A stretch of 52,599 nt of DNA, from positions 5,001 to 57,599 of the forward strand of contig QWII01000096.1 of assembly GCA_021405325.1 (NCBI GenBank), read 5' to 3'. The stretch comes from Caldilinea sp. CFX5. GTDB lineage: Bacteria > Chloroflexota > Anaerolineae > Caldilineales > Caldilineaceae. Below the pieces are notes generated by a model. It saw only the letters and a program-made list of their open reading frames with translations, ran no database searches and had not been told where the DNA came from. This document shows positions 1-9,054 of the stretch, piece after piece (positions within the stretch are counted from its first letter, which is position 1; every line of letters starts with the position of its first letter). The position numbers were made by a program, and so were the translations under genes.

Positions 1-252
<252 letters not shown>

Positions 253-383
253 TGTTTCTTGAGAACAACAACACCTAATCCTACTCAGTTTTTAGCGTAA
301 CAAGCTAAGCAATCATGAATGGAGAACGAAAAATACTTGATTGTTATTCGTTGTCCATTATCCGTTAGAAATTAGGGCAGGTT

Positions 384-501
384 TGTTGGTGATTCGAGCG
401 GTGGGGGTACACCCGGTCCCTTCTCGAACCCGGCAGTTAAGTCCACCAGCACCGATGGTAGTATGTGGGTCGCTACATGCGAGAGTAGGTCATTGCCAAC
501 A
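384..501 (+). rRNA. rrf: 5S ribosomal RNA
   Basis: The sequence shows the conserved 5S core (GGGTACACCCGGTCCC, then TCGAACCCGGCAGTTAAG, then GAGAGTAGGTCATTGCCAA). The 5' and 3' ends pair to form the terminal helix I, with bases about 384-393 opposite 492-501 including a few G-U pairs, which is how I set the boundaries. Length is about 118 nt, normal for 5S. It lies directly downstream of the 23S 3' end and is followed by a strong terminator. Confidence 0.93.
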
Positions 502-556
502 ACCTCCCCGGTCCGTGACCGGCGCCCCGGCCACTCTACACAGCCGGCTAGTAAGA

Positions 557-607
557 CGAAAAGGCCGGCCAAATCAGATTTACACTCTGATTTGGCCGGC
601 CTTTTCG
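557..607. terminator. Bidirectional hairpin terminator after rRNA operon
   Basis: A perfect 22-bp inverted repeat (557-578 and 586-607) encloses a 7-nt loop. The stem is GC-rich (GGCCGGCC) and is flanked by an A-run on the left and a T-run on the right, so it can act as a Rho-independent terminator on both strands. It lies between the 5S gene and the convergent DUF411 gene ending at 619, so it plausibly serves both. Confidence 0.85.
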
Positions 608-618
608 TTGCCTTTTCG

Positions 619-1128
619 TTACTGTCCGTAGCTGGCAAAGACACTAGTACTGCCATCTTCCGCGAAGGCAATAACATCATACGCCTCTGCCGGCTGTCCA
701 TCAATCTCCATACCGGGCGAGCCAATGGGCATACCAGGAACGGAGAGACCGCGAATTTTCGGTCGTTCCTTGAGCAACCGTTGAATCTCGGCGGCGGGGA
801 CATGACCTTCAATAACATAGCCATCGACGATGGCTGTGTGGCAGGACTGTAACTCGCCTGGTACACCGTGTTCGGCTTTGATGCTCGTCAAATCGTTCTG
901 ATCTTGGATTTGAAGACGAAAGCCATTGGCGGCCAGGTGTTCCGTCCATGCGCCACAGCAACCTCAGGTCGGTGACTTATAGACAACAATCTGGGGGCCA
1001 TCTTGGGCGCCAGACGCTGCGCCATTGGTGGTGCGTTGTGTCGAACGTGCGCCACAGGCGGTTGCCAGCGGGAGCAACGCTACCCCCGCCAGAAAAGCGC
1101 GCCTGGGTATTGGTTTGATTGGCAGCAT
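619..1128 (-). CDS. DUF411 family metal-binding lipoprotein with in-frame UGA (candidate selenoprotein)
   Basis: Reading through one in-frame TGA at 964-966 gives a full-length protein of about 169 residues. It has an N-terminal export signal with a twin-arginine-like R-R-A-F-L and a lipobox L-A-T-A-C, then V-V-Y-K-S-P-T-(UGA)-G-C-C-G-A-W, then the DUF411 core (G-V-P-G-E-L-Q-S-C-H-T-A, G-Y-V-I-E-G-H-V-P, P-G-M-P-I-G-S-P-G-M-E). In this family the motif is normally T-C-G-C-C, so the UGA replaces the first metal-binding cysteine. DUF411 proteins are periplasmic or surface proteins associated with copper and other metals. The start at 1128 is chosen because ATGAGG lies six bases upstream; 1140 is an alternative ATG. 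A conventional caller would report only 619-891 from a TTG. Alternatives to selenocysteine are a point nonsense mutation or a sequencing error, but the upstream half remains open and codes for a sensible signal peptide. Confidence 0.75.
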
Positions 1129-1258
1129 CGGTTGCCTCATCTCGATTGTGAAAAAAGACGATAGTCACGATGCCCTATTATACCACCTTTGCGCTATCCA
1201 ACCAAGTGGCGCTTGTTGGGGTAATTTGTGTTACCTCCGCTACGCAATTTACAGAAAA

Positions 1259-1288
1259 TTGACAGTGTGTTAAAATAGCCGCTACACA
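1259..1288 (+). promoter_or_regulatory. Possible promoter upstream of ABC importer operon
   Basis: The region 1129-1475 is the only gene-free stretch over 300 bases between coding genes. It separates the divergent DUF411 gene and the ABC operon and so must hold promoters for both. A consensus TTGACA box lies at 1259-1264; 18 bases further on is a weak TACACA at 1283-1288. I see no recognisable riboswitch, including no thiamine-type motif, in the 190-base leader that follows. The promoter call is weak. Confidence 0.25.
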
Positions 1289-1475
1289 ACGCGCGTATCC
1301 TATCCTTCTAAAGCGCATTCAGCAGCGTACAAGAGAAATGACTTCCTGTTTATCAATCATTCATGAAAGCAAGGCGTGAAGGAAGCCCCTAGCCGTTAAC
1401 AGCCAGGCTATACCTTTCTCTTTGTCATCATGAGTGCTTATCAATTCTGTTGATAGTAGAGGAGAAATAGAGCTT

Positions 1476-2621
1476 ATGCAGAGCAAAAAGATTTCGCGCT
1501 GGTTAGCGTTCCTGCTCATTGGCGTCCTTTTGTTGACTGCCTGTGTGCAACAGCAGGCGCCATCGGCCGCACCCGCCGCGGCAGCCGGTAGTGACAGCGC
1601 CGCATCGGGGATGGATGCTTTAATCCAGGCGGCGCAGGCTGAAGGTGAATTGAATGTGATTGCGTTGCCCCGCGATTGGTGCAACTATGGTGAAGCCATT
1701 GATACCTTCAAGGCCAAGTATGGTCTGAATGTCAATGAGATCAACCCCGATGCCGGTTCTGCCGAAGAGTTGGAAGCCGTGCGCGCCAACAAAGATAACA
1801 AAGGGCCGCAAGCGCCCGATGTGCTGGATATTGGCCCGGCCTATGGCGTCGAAGCCAAAGAGCAGGGGTTGACGATGCCGTACAAGGTGGCGACCTGGGA
1901 TACGATTCCCGAGAATTTGAAGGATGCGGATGGTCACTGGTATGGCGACTATTATGGCGTCATGTCGCTCCAGGTCAATGCCGATGTGGTGCAAAACATT
2001 CCACAGAGCTATAGCGACCTGCTCAAGCCGGAATACAAAGGGCAAGTTGCCAACGGCGATCCGTTGATCGGCAACCAGGATGTGCAAGCCGTGGTCGCTG
2101 CGGCCTTGGCGAATGGCGGTTCGGTGGATGATGTCGCGAAGGGTGTTGAGTTTTTCAACCAACTCTTTGAAATGGGCAACCTGGTGCCGACGACTTGGAA
2201 CGCCGCCACCTTTGCCAAAGGCGAAACGCCGATTGTCTTCCGCTGGGACTATCTGGCCCTTACGCAACGCGACACCAATGGCGATAACCCCAAGACCGAA
2301 GTCGTCATCCCTTCGGATGTGACCTTGGGCGGTTTCTATGTCCAGGCGATCAGCGCCTATGCCCCGCACCCGAACGCGGCCAAACTGTGGATGGAGTTCC
2401 TCTATTCGGATGAAGGTCAGTTGATCTGGCTCAAAGGCTACTGCCACCCCATCCGCTACCAGGATCTGGCGGCCCGCGGCGTCATCCCGGCGGATTTGGC
2501 GGCCAAACTGCCATCCGATGAACTCTATGCCAAAGCCGTCTTCCCCACCCTGGAACAGGCGACCAAGGCCAAAGAATATATCACCACCAACTGGAAGATT
2601 CAGTTGGAAAAAGTTCAATAG
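1476..2621 (+). CDS. ABC transporter extracellular solute-binding lipoprotein
   Basis: A 381-residue protein beginning M-Q-S-K-K-I-S with a hydrophobic segment and lipobox L-L-T-A-C, so it is predicted to be exported and lipid-anchored. The body resembles the iron/spermidine/phosphonate-type family of periplasmic binding proteins (SBP_bac_6/8): D-A-L-I-Q-A-A-Q-A-E-G-E-L near the start, a Y-S-D-L-L-K-P-E-Y-K-G-Q-V hinge region, and a C-terminal N-A-A-K-L-W-M-E-F-L-Y-S-D-E-G-Q segment. The start at 1476 is preferred over upstream GTG because GGAG lies 11 bases upstream and the signal peptide begins there. It is the first gene of a four-gene importer operon. The substrate cannot be assigned from sequence: ferric iron, polyamines and organophosphonates are all possible. 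Confidence 0.85.
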   Translation: MQSKKISRWLAFLLIGVLLLTACVQQQAPSAAPAAAAGSDSAASGMDALIQAAQAEGELNVIALPRDWCNYGEAIDTFKAKYGLNVNEINPDAGSAEELEAVRANKDNKGPQAPDVLDIGPAYGVEAKEQGLTMPYKVATWDTIPENLKDADGHWYGDYYGVMSLQVNADVVQNIPQSYSDLLKPEYKGQVANGDPLIGNQDVQAVVAAALANGGSVDDVAKGVEFFNQLFEMGNLVPTTWNAATFAKGETPIVFRWDYLALTQRDTNGDNPKTEVVIPSDVTLGGFYVQAISAYAPHPNAAKLWMEFLYSDEGQLIWLKGYCHPIRYQDLAARGVIPADLAAKLPSDELYAKAVFPTLEQATKAKEYITTNWKIQLEKVQ

Positions 2622-2631
2622 CTCTGCTGCG

Positions 2632-2679
2632 TGATAGGTGCTGCGTGTTGGGAAGTTGTCAAACATGCAGCACCTATCA
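2632..2679 (+). terminator. Intercistronic hairpin after the solute-binding gene
   Basis: Bases 2632-2649 and 2662-2679 form an 18-bp stem with one mismatch around a 12-nt loop (TGATAGGTGCTGC against GCAGCACCTATCA). It lies between the binding-protein gene and the first permease gene with no clear T-run, so it is more likely an RNA-stabilising or attenuating hairpin that raises binding-protein levels above permease levels. The core GTGCTGCGTG also occurs near 19767 and 38986. Confidence 0.6.
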
Positions 2680-2700
2680 TGTATCACTTTTCATACATCC

Positions 2701-3588
2701 ATGTCAACCACCACATTTGCTTCACCCGCTACCGTTTTTCCACGCCGCCTTTCTTGGGCTTGGGTCGGCACTGTCCCGTTCTTTCTCTTTGCCGCGGCTT
2801 TTTTGCTTGTCCCTTCGTTTCGTCTGCTCCTGGGTAGTTTTTACACTGCCGATGCCGGCTTTACTTTTGCCAATATACGCGCGCTAGGGACGCCGGAAAT
2901 TATTGATTCTTATCTTTTAAGCTTGCGGATTAGTGTGATTACCGCTGTGGCTGGCGCCATCTTTGGCGCACTGATTGCCTATGCCATTACTTGGGGCGGG
3001 TTGCCGCGCGGGGTGCGCAACGGGGTGTTGACCTTTTCCAGTGTGGCAGCGAATTTTGGCGGCATTCCCCTGGCCTTTGCCTTTATCACCCTCTTGGGGC
3101 GCACAGGGGCCGTTCCAGTTTTTGTAAAAAATTGGACCGGCGTTGATCTTTACGATATGGGCTTTAGCGTCTACAGTCTCTCCGGCCTTTCGCTGGCCTA
3201 TCTTTACTTTCAATTCCCGCTCATGGTGTTGATCATGACGCCGGCCTTTGAAGGGTTGAAGCGTGAATGGCGGGAAGCGGCGGTTAACCTGGGCGCCAGC
3301 TCCTTTGAATTTTGGCGCTATGTCGGGCTGCCGATCTTGCTGCCTTCCCTCTTGGGATCGACTGTGCTGCTCTTTGGCAATGCCTTTGGCGCCTATGCCA
3401 CGGCCTTCGCCCTCACGGGCGGCACCTACAACTTGATCACCTTGAAGATCGGCCAGCAGATCCGCGGTGATGTCCTCTATAACCCCGGCCTGAGTTATTC
3501 CATGGCGCTGGGCATGGTGGTGGTGCTGGGGATCGCCATTAGCTTTTATGTCTGGATGCAGCGACTGGCTGCGCGTTGGATTCGCTAA
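2701..3588 (+). CDS. ABC transporter permease (first subunit)
   Basis: A 295-residue integral membrane protein with about six hydrophobic segments and the permease EAA-loop (R-E-A-A-V-N-L-G-A-S-S-F-E-F-W-R, then L-P-I-L-L-P-S), the site that contacts the ATPase. It belongs to the PotB/FbpB/CysU-like binding-protein-dependent permease family. I choose ATG 2701 (M-S-T-T-T-F) because the longer reading runs through the upstream hairpin. No strong ribosome binding site is visible, so the start carries some doubt. It pairs with the next gene to form the heterodimeric membrane channel of the importer. Confidence 0.85.
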   Translation: MSTTTFASPATVFPRRLSWAWVGTVPFFLFAAAFLLVPSFRLLLGSFYTADAGFTFANIRALGTPEIIDSYLLSLRISVITAVAGAIFGALIAYAITWGGLPRGVRNGVLTFSSVAANFGGIPLAFAFITLLGRTGAVPVFVKNWTGVDLYDMGFSVYSLSGLSLAYLYFQFPLMVLIMTPAFEGLKREWREAAVNLGASSFEFWRYVGLPILLPSLLGSTVLLFGNAFGAYATAFALTGGTYNLITLKIGQQIRGDVLYNPGLSYSMALGMVVVLGIAISFYVWMQRLAARWIR

Positions 3589-3605
3589 GGAACAAAGGGG
3601 AGACC

Positions 3606-4469
3606 ATGGGTAAAGCAAGTGGCGTGCGCTTCTTCGCCTGGCTTATTTTATTGGCGGCAGTGGTTTATCTTATCCTGCCGTTGTGGACAACCTTGGATTA
3701 TTCCTTGCGCGCCAAGAAGGCGGAATTGAGCCTGTTAGCCTATGAACAGGTGTTGCAATTTAGGGATTATCCAGTGATTCTGTACCTGTCGCCGTTGCGC
3801 TTGGTGACGAACTTCCCGGCTTTTTATAGCACGCTGCTCTTCTCCTGTGCAATGGCAATTTTGACCATTCTTTTGAGTACGCTGGTTGTCTTTCCGACCG
3901 TCTACTGGGTGCATCTGCGTTTGCCCCAACTCCGCCCCGTGATCGAGTTCTTTACCGCCATGCCCTTTGTGATTCCGGGCGTCGTGTTGACCTTTGGGCT
4001 GTTGCGCACCTATTCGGGGCCGCCCTTTGCCCTGACCAATACCGAGAGCGGCACCATTTTGCTCTTGGTCTGCGGCTATACGGTGACGGCATTACCCTAT
4101 ACCTTTCGGGCGATTGACACCGGGATGCGGGCCATTGATGTGCGCACCCTGACCGAAGCGGCCCGCAATTTAGGCGCGTCGTGGGCAACCGTTATTGTGC
4201 GGGTGATCCTACCCAATTTGCGGACAGCGGTATTGGCGGCGGCTTTTCTTACCTTTGCCATTGCCATCGGCGAGTATTCGCTTTCGGTCTTTCTCTTCCC
4301 CGATGAACGCGCCTTTGGCCCCTATATTGCGGCTCTCACCCGGCGTCAGCCCTATCAGCCGGCAGCGTTGACCATTATCAGCTTTCTCATGGTCTGGTTT
4401 TTTGTCACCCTCATTCAGTGGTCTGGCCGGGGTTCGAGCGATCGGGTGCAGATGACGGGCGGACGGTAG
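3606..4469 (+). CDS. ABC transporter permease (second subunit)
   Basis: A 287-residue membrane protein of the PotC-like permease family. It has about six transmembrane segments and the EAA loop T-E-A-A-R-N-L-G-A-S-W-A-T-V followed by I-L-P-N-L. The start at 3606 follows a good ribosome binding site (AAGGGGAG, spacing about 5). It begins 17 bases after the first permease ends, so the two are translated from one message and should form the transmembrane pore together. Between this gene and the ATPase lies a purine-rich stretch (4473-4511) built of near-repeats of AGAAGACA. Confidence 0.87.
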   Translation: MGKASGVRFFAWLILLAAVVYLILPLWTTLDYSLRAKKAELSLLAYEQVLQFRDYPVILYLSPLRLVTNFPAFYSTLLFSCAMAILTILLSTLVVFPTVYWVHLRLPQLRPVIEFFTAMPFVIPGVVLTFGLLRTYSGPPFALTNTESGTILLLVCGYTVTALPYTFRAIDTGMRAIDVRTLTEAARNLGASWATVIVRVILPNLRTAVLAAAFLTFAIAIGEYSLSVFLFPDERAFGPYIAALTRRQPYQPAALTIISFLMVWFFVTLIQWSGRGSSDRVQMTGGR

Positions 4470-4526
4470 CACGAGAAGACAAAAGACAAGAAGACAGAAG
4501 ACAAGAAGATATCATAAGGATTGTTT

Positions 4527-5582
4527 ATGGCCTTTCTGGAATTGGTGCAATTGCGCAAGGTCTTTGGCAAGACGGTGGCAGTCGATAATTTTGATCTGAA
4601 GGTGGAACGGGGCGAGTTTGTCTCGTTTTTGGGGCCGAGTGGTTGCGGCAAGACGACGACCATGCGCATGATCGCCGGTTTTGAGACGCCCACGAGCGGC
4701 GCCGTGCGTTTGGGGGGGAGCGATATTACCCATACGCCGGAGAACAAACGCAATGTCGGGATGGTCTTCCAATCCTATGCCCTCTTTCCCCACCTGAGTG
4801 TGCGCGATAACATTGGTTTCGGCTTAAAAATTGCGCGTAAACCGAAGACAGAAATCCGGCAACGGGTGGACGCCATGTTGGATCTGATCAAAATGACCCC
4901 GCTCGGCGACCGCTATCCCCATCAACTGTCGGGTGGGCAGCAACAGCGGGTGGCGCTGGCGCGGGCGCTGGCGATGCAGCCGCAAGTGCTCTTGCTCGAT
5001 GAGCCGCTATCGGCGCTGGATGCCAAGATCCGCGTTTCGTTGCGCAATGAGATTCGCACCATCCAACGTAAATTGGGCATTACCACCATCTATGTCACCC
5101 ATGACCAGGAAGAGGCGCTCTCGCTCTCCGACCGGGTGGTGGTGATGAACGAGGGGCGTATGGAGCAGATCGGCGCACCCTTTGAGATTTACAACTTCCC
5201 GCAAACGGCCTTTGTCGCCTCCTTTGTCGGCACGCTGAACACCCTGGCGGCGACGGTGGTTGATGCTGGTCAAGGACATTTGCGCGTAAATGGTAACGAT
5301 GTCTATACCACCCAGCCCATGAAAGCCCGTAATGGTGAAACGGTCAAACTCGCTCTGCGCCCTGAGCAGTTGCGCTTGAGCGGCAGCGGCAGCGGCGAAA
5401 ACACCCTCCCCGGTCGCCTCGAGAGCATTTCCTTTCTCGGCTCGATTGTGCGCATCAGCATCACTATTGACGCGACGACTTTGCTGCTGGATGAATTTAA
5501 TCATCCCCACCTGACCCTACCTGAAGTAGGCGCACCTGTGACCCTCTATTTTCCGCGTGAAGCTTGTTTGGTGCTCTCCTAA
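4527..5582 (+). CDS. ABC transporter ATP-binding protein (PotA/FbpC-like)
   Basis: A 351-residue ATPase with all nucleotide-binding motifs: Walker A G-P-S-G-C-G-K-T-T near residues 37-45, Q-loop V-F-Q-S-Y-A-L-F, signature L-S-G-G-Q-Q-Q-R, Walker B L-L-L-D-E-P-L-S-A-L-D and H-loop V-T-H-D. The C-terminal third (about 240-351) is a TOBE-type regulatory domain, typical of importers for iron, polyamines, phosphonates or sugars. ATG 4527 is preceded by AAGGA. It is the last gene of the 1476-5582 operon and energises uptake through the two upstream permeases. It is followed by a strong hairpin. Confidence 0.9.
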   Translation: MAFLELVQLRKVFGKTVAVDNFDLKVERGEFVSFLGPSGCGKTTTMRMIAGFETPTSGAVRLGGSDITHTPENKRNVGMVFQSYALFPHLSVRDNIGFGLKIARKPKTEIRQRVDAMLDLIKMTPLGDRYPHQLSGGQQQRVALARALAMQPQVLLLDEPLSALDAKIRVSLRNEIRTIQRKLGITTIYVTHDQEEALSLSDRVVVMNEGRMEQIGAPFEIYNFPQTAFVASFVGTLNTLAATVVDAGQGHLRVNGNDVYTTQPMKARNGETVKLALRPEQLRLSGSGSGENTLPGRLESISFLGSIVRISITIDATTLLLDEFNHPHLTLPEVGAPVTLYFPREACLVLS

Positions 5583-5601
5583 GGGTTGTGTGAAGCAAGC
5601 T

Positions 5602-5639
5602 AATTATCACCGCAAATCCATAGATTTGCGGTGATAATT
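5602..5639. terminator. 17-bp perfect hairpin between convergent genes
   Basis: Bases 5602-5618 and 5623-5639 are perfect inverted complements around a CATA loop (core CACCGCAAATC). The position between the end of the ABC operon and the end of the convergent propeller gene suggests a shared terminator, although neither side carries a clear T-run. Confidence 0.65.
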
Positions 5640-5643
5640 CCTG

Positions 5644-8175
5644 CTATGGCGCATTTTGAATGAGCGGTAAATATAGCTGGACGGTATGACCTGTGGGTGA
5701 TTCGTCCGGATCGCCTTTACTGGTTGGGCTGGGCGTGATTGTCGCGATTGCAGATGGGAGCGGTGACGGTGTAAGGGTTATGGTTGTCGTTGCTGTTGGC
5801 GTGTCCGTTGCCGTTGACTCTACTGGGGCTGCCGTTGCGCCGGCTGGCGTATGGGTGGGCGTCGGTGTTTCCGTGGCCGGCATCGTTGGTGTGCTGGTGC
5901 TGGCCGCCGTCGGTGTACTTGTTGCTGTATTTGTCGGCGCCGGCGTTGGTGTAAGGGTTGCTGGATCCGTCGGTGTCGGCGTTGGGGTAGTGGTCGGCGT
6001 GTTGGTTGGTATAGCTGTTGGCGTTGCACTGGCCGTTGGTGTGAGCGTCGGCGTGCGTGTGGGAAGCGGTACATTCGCCGTCGAAGCAAAACGCCACAGT
6101 TGGTTATTGGCAACCAACCAAACGCGATTGAGTTGATCAACCTCCAGCCGTTGGACAGTGTTGGGCGCCATTGGCAGGGGATAGCTGCTGCGACTGCCAT
6201 CCTCGGCTAACCGGCGCAACTCATGTTGCCCGCCGAAGGTTGCGGCATAGCGATACCAAACCGCGCCATCCACACCAATGGTCCAAAGAGTATTACGCTG
6301 GGTAGCTGAACGGATACGTGTACTTTCCGTGGTAATCAAAACGCCTACTTCCGGATAACGGTAAAGCTGACCATTGGGACGTACAATCAACACCGCGACC
6401 GAAGGCCCACACTGCCCAGGCGCCGGCCCCAGGCGTGCAAAGACAGTGCCATCGGTCGCTGCCACCAGATCACAGATCGGCTCATTCTGCACAATCGGTT
6501 CCCAAACCGACGCTCTGTAGCGCCATAAGCCATTCGTGTTGCCATACCACAATTGTCCGGTTGCGTCGAGGGTAATGGAGGCATAGCTGCTGTACCCGGT
6601 GGTAGCAGTATAGGTGGTGCGGCGATCATCGGTGGCGTCAAAAGGCGTTCCGCCAGTATCGAGTTGGATAACACCGGCCTTATCAAAACTAAGCAGTGTC
6701 ATGCCTAACCATACACGACGCTCATTTTCTATATAGAGATCGGTAAGAAAGCCGTTTGGTGAACCGGCGGGAAGCAGCAAGCCGCTGAAGGTATTATAGC
6801 GACTAGGTTGCCCTTCATGGTACTGAGTCAAGAGTAGACAGTTTTCCCCGCGTACGTGACAATAACTCGGGTACCAGAGATCGCCATTGGGCGCCTTGGC
6901 GAAAGTCTCAACCCGTTCGTTTGATCTGTTGCTGGGGATCATCTCCCAAGTATCATCCGTGAGTGTCAGGCTCTGCTGGTCATGGTAGCGATAGACAGCG
7001 CCGGCACTGTAGGGATCGACATAGCCGCTATAAAGCCAGATAACGCCATCATCAGCGACCAACGCATCCGTCACCTCTGCATAAGGCGGTGCATCGGTAA
7101 AATAAGTAACCGTGCCATCCGGCTGGCGCAGCCAACCTGGCCCAATCGCCCACTGGCCGGTTGAAGTCGCCAGCACTTTAACCAGCGGCCCAGTGCCAAG
7201 GAGTGTTGTTAAAGAGGAGCCATCGAGTTTACTAATGCCGTAGTAGTTCATCCCATAGAAGCCACCCTGCTGCCATCCGAGCCAGATCGTGTCCTGCGGA
7301 TCAACAGCCAATGTTATAGGGCCGCCACCAAAGGAAAAATATAGGCCAAGGTCAATGATCGACCATGCGCCATTTCGCCACTGCAAAAGCTCATCCCAGG
7401 AAGAGAGCGTCCACACCTGCTGCTGTTGATCGCTGATCAAGACCGTGGGCGGCATGGTCGCACGAATGGGTGTGCGGTTCTGCCAGGAATTGCCGTTATA
7501 GACTAGATAATCGACCCAAATGTCAGCGCCCGCCACTGCCCAGAGGCGGTTCTGATTTTGCGTCTGTTGAATGCGGGCATAGTCACCAACCACGGCGGTG
7601 GTGCGGTTGGGGAACCAGCGCCAACTACCGTCGCTAGTTAACCGGCTGACGCTGCCATTGGGCAGACCGTGGCTAACGTACAGCGTGCCATCAGCGGTGA
7701 GCGCAATGGCGTCCACGGTGTTGGTATATAGCCCGCTGTTGGCTGCGGTAAAGTGATGCCATTGCCCACCCGCGTCTAACCGCGTCAGCCCGCCGTCGCC
7801 GCCAAACCAACGATTGCCGGCGCTATCGACCGCCACCGCCACCACTGCCGTGTGGGGCAGTCCATCGACGGCGGTGTAGCGCTGATAATTGTGCGCATTC
7901 TTGTCCCAGCGGATAATTCCCCCGGTGGCGCCGATCCATAACTGATTGCCGTCATCCGCCAGATCATAGAGTTGCGCGCCCCAGGTTGTCCAAAAGGGCG
8001 TTGCCGCTGGTATTGGCGTTGTTGTTACTGTTGACGCGGCAAAGGATGTGCGTGTTGCCGCCTGTCCATAACCGGCAAGGGCGACAAATGTGAATAATAG
8101 AGGAATCGCCATAACGGCGAGAATGCGACAAAGTTGGCGCAAAGCGTTTGTGCCTGTCCTGGGATCTAGTAGCAT
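5644..8175 (-). CDS. Secreted beta-propeller protein with Thr-Pro stalk and Y-L-P-L tail
   Basis: An 843-residue protein. The start at 8175 is set by GGAGG just upstream of the ATG and by a signal peptide (L-A-V-M-A-I-P-L-L-F-T-F-V-A-L-A). The body repeats blades of the two-component-regulator-propeller type (for example Q-L-W-I-G-A-T-G-G-I-I-R-W and R-W-F-G-G-D-G-G-L-T-R-L, with G-L-P-H-T-A-V turns). A Thr/Pro-rich linker of about 120 residues follows, repeating T-P-T-x-T-P-T, and the protein ends V-Q-L-Y-L-P-L-I-Q-N-A-P. No kinase or output domain is attached, so it is a free extracellular propeller, perhaps displayed on the envelope by its stalk. The substrate or partner is unknown. Confidence 0.85.
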   Translation of the reverse strand: MLLDPRTGTNALRQLCRILAVMAIPLLFTFVALAGYGQAATRTSFAASTVTTTPIPAATPFWTTWGAQLYDLADDGNQLWIGATGGIIRWDKNAHNYQRYTAVDGLPHTAVVAVAVDSAGNRWFGGDGGLTRLDAGGQWHHFTAANSGLYTNTVDAIALTADGTLYVSHGLPNGSVSRLTSDGSWRWFPNRTTAVVGDYARIQQTQNQNRLWAVAGADIWVDYLVYNGNSWQNRTPIRATMPPTVLISDQQQQVWTLSSWDELLQWRNGAWSIIDLGLYFSFGGGPITLAVDPQDTIWLGWQQGGFYGMNYYGISKLDGSSLTTLLGTGPLVKVLATSTGQWAIGPGWLRQPDGTVTYFTDAPPYAEVTDALVADDGVIWLYSGYVDPYSAGAVYRYHDQQSLTLTDDTWEMIPSNRSNERVETFAKAPNGDLWYPSYCHVRGENCLLLTQYHEGQPSRYNTFSGLLLPAGSPNGFLTDLYIENERRVWLGMTLLSFDKAGVIQLDTGGTPFDATDDRRTTYTATTGYSSYASITLDATGQLWYGNTNGLWRYRASVWEPIVQNEPICDLVAATDGTVFARLGPAPGQCGPSVAVLIVRPNGQLYRYPEVGVLITTESTRIRSATQRNTLWTIGVDGAVWYRYAATFGGQHELRRLAEDGSRSSYPLPMAPNTVQRLEVDQLNRVWLVANNQLWRFASTANVPLPTRTPTLTPTASATPTAIPTNTPTTTPTPTPTDPATLTPTPAPTNTATSTPTAASTSTPTMPATETPTPTHTPAGATAAPVESTATDTPTATTTITLTPSPLPSAIATITPSPTSKGDPDESPTGHTVQLYLPLIQNAP

Positions 8176-8397
8176 CTTGCCTCCAAAGGGATAGAAACCA
8201 AATGCCAACGACCCTGATAGGGTGCAATAGTAACGGTTAGTCAGTTCGCGTGTTGCGGTGGAGGGGCAAGGCGAAGGGCGGCTGCAATGATGCCTCAGCA
8301 CGCAATCATAACAAAGGTGCGATCAGGGTAAAAGGTATGAGAGATAGTATAGAGGAAGATGGGGGAAAATGCAAACTAACTTTTGCTTTCGTAAGTT

Positions 8398-8856
8398 TTA
8401 GCTGGCTGGTCGTTTGTACATCAAGACCGTGCGCTGAAACTCAATCACCACCACGCCATCCTGATTGCGCCCGACGTGGCGAAAGGTGACAATGCCCCGA
8501 TCCGGTTTAGAGCGTGACTCACGTAAGGCCACCACCTGGCTTTCGACATAGAGCGTATCGCCATGAAAGACCGGGTGTGGGTGAACAACCTGTTCATAGC
8601 TCAAGTTCGCCACGATTGTTCCTTCCGTTAGCTCTGATACAGTCAACCCGACCGCTAACCCCAACGTAAAAATGCCGTTGACAATGCGGCGGCCAAACTC
8701 GGTCTGTTTGGCGGCAAAATCTTCATTTAGGTGGAGCGGCTGGGTGTTCATCGTCAACGCCGAGAAGAGGACATTGTCCGTTTCAGTGATGGTGCGCCCC
8801 AGTGAATGGCGAATGACATCGCCGACGGTTAGATCGTCAAAATATTTGCCTGCCAT
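8398..8856 (-). CDS. MaoC-like (R)-specific enoyl-CoA hydratase/dehydratase family protein
   Basis: A 152-residue single hot-dog-fold protein. M-A-G-K-Y-F-D-D-L-T-V-G-D-V-I-R-H is the typical MaoC start, and T-E-T-D-N-V-L-F-S-A-L-T-x-N-x-x-P-L-H-L-N carries the catalytic D/H region. G-R-R-I-V-N-G-I-F-T-L-G and a C-terminal strand region also match. In this family it hydrates or dehydrates acyl-CoA esters, for example mesaconyl-CoA or 2-enoyl-CoA. ATG 8856 is chosen over a longer reading because the family begins there and AAAGGA lies about ten bases upstream. It is divergent from the dehydrogenase E1 gene, so a role in branched-chain acid breakdown is reasonable but inferred. Confidence 0.85.
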   Translation of the reverse strand: MAGKYFDDLTVGDVIRHSLGRTITETDNVLFSALTMNTQPLHLNEDFAAKQTEFGRRIVNGIFTLGLAVGLTVSELTEGTIVANLSYEQVVHPHPVFHGDTLYVESQVVALRESRSKPDRGIVTFRHVGRNQDGVVVIEFQRTVLMYKRPAS

Positions 8857-9054
8857 ACCTCTGTTGTTCCTTTCCTCTGCAACGGCATCTGTGCTTATTC
8901 TGACATAAGCGGCGGCAATGTGCCAAGACTTACGGTCTGTTATCTGCAACTATGTTGTAATGAAACGGCGACAATGAGGTCGCTATACTAAACTCAAATC
9001 CGCAGAAGCGCATGGTTAGCGATAACCGGCGCTTTGCCATTGAGTTTGAGTTGC

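Noticed and set aside
253..383. tRNA gene in the 23S-5S spacer
   Set aside because: No cloverleaf or GTTCGANTC arm is visible in this AT-rich spacer.
1289..1475. Possible TPP riboswitch before the ABC importer
   Set aside because: No CUGAGA or other TPP-aptamer core is present in the leader.
1620..2687. Long open minus-strand frame opposite the solute-binding protein gene
   Set aside because: The plus-strand reading has a signal peptide, lipobox and binding-protein features; the minus frame has none.
5693..6136. Val/Gly-rich plus-strand frame at the Thr-Pro repeat region
   Set aside because: It is the antisense of the T-P-T repeat linker of the secreted propeller protein; low complexity alone explains it.
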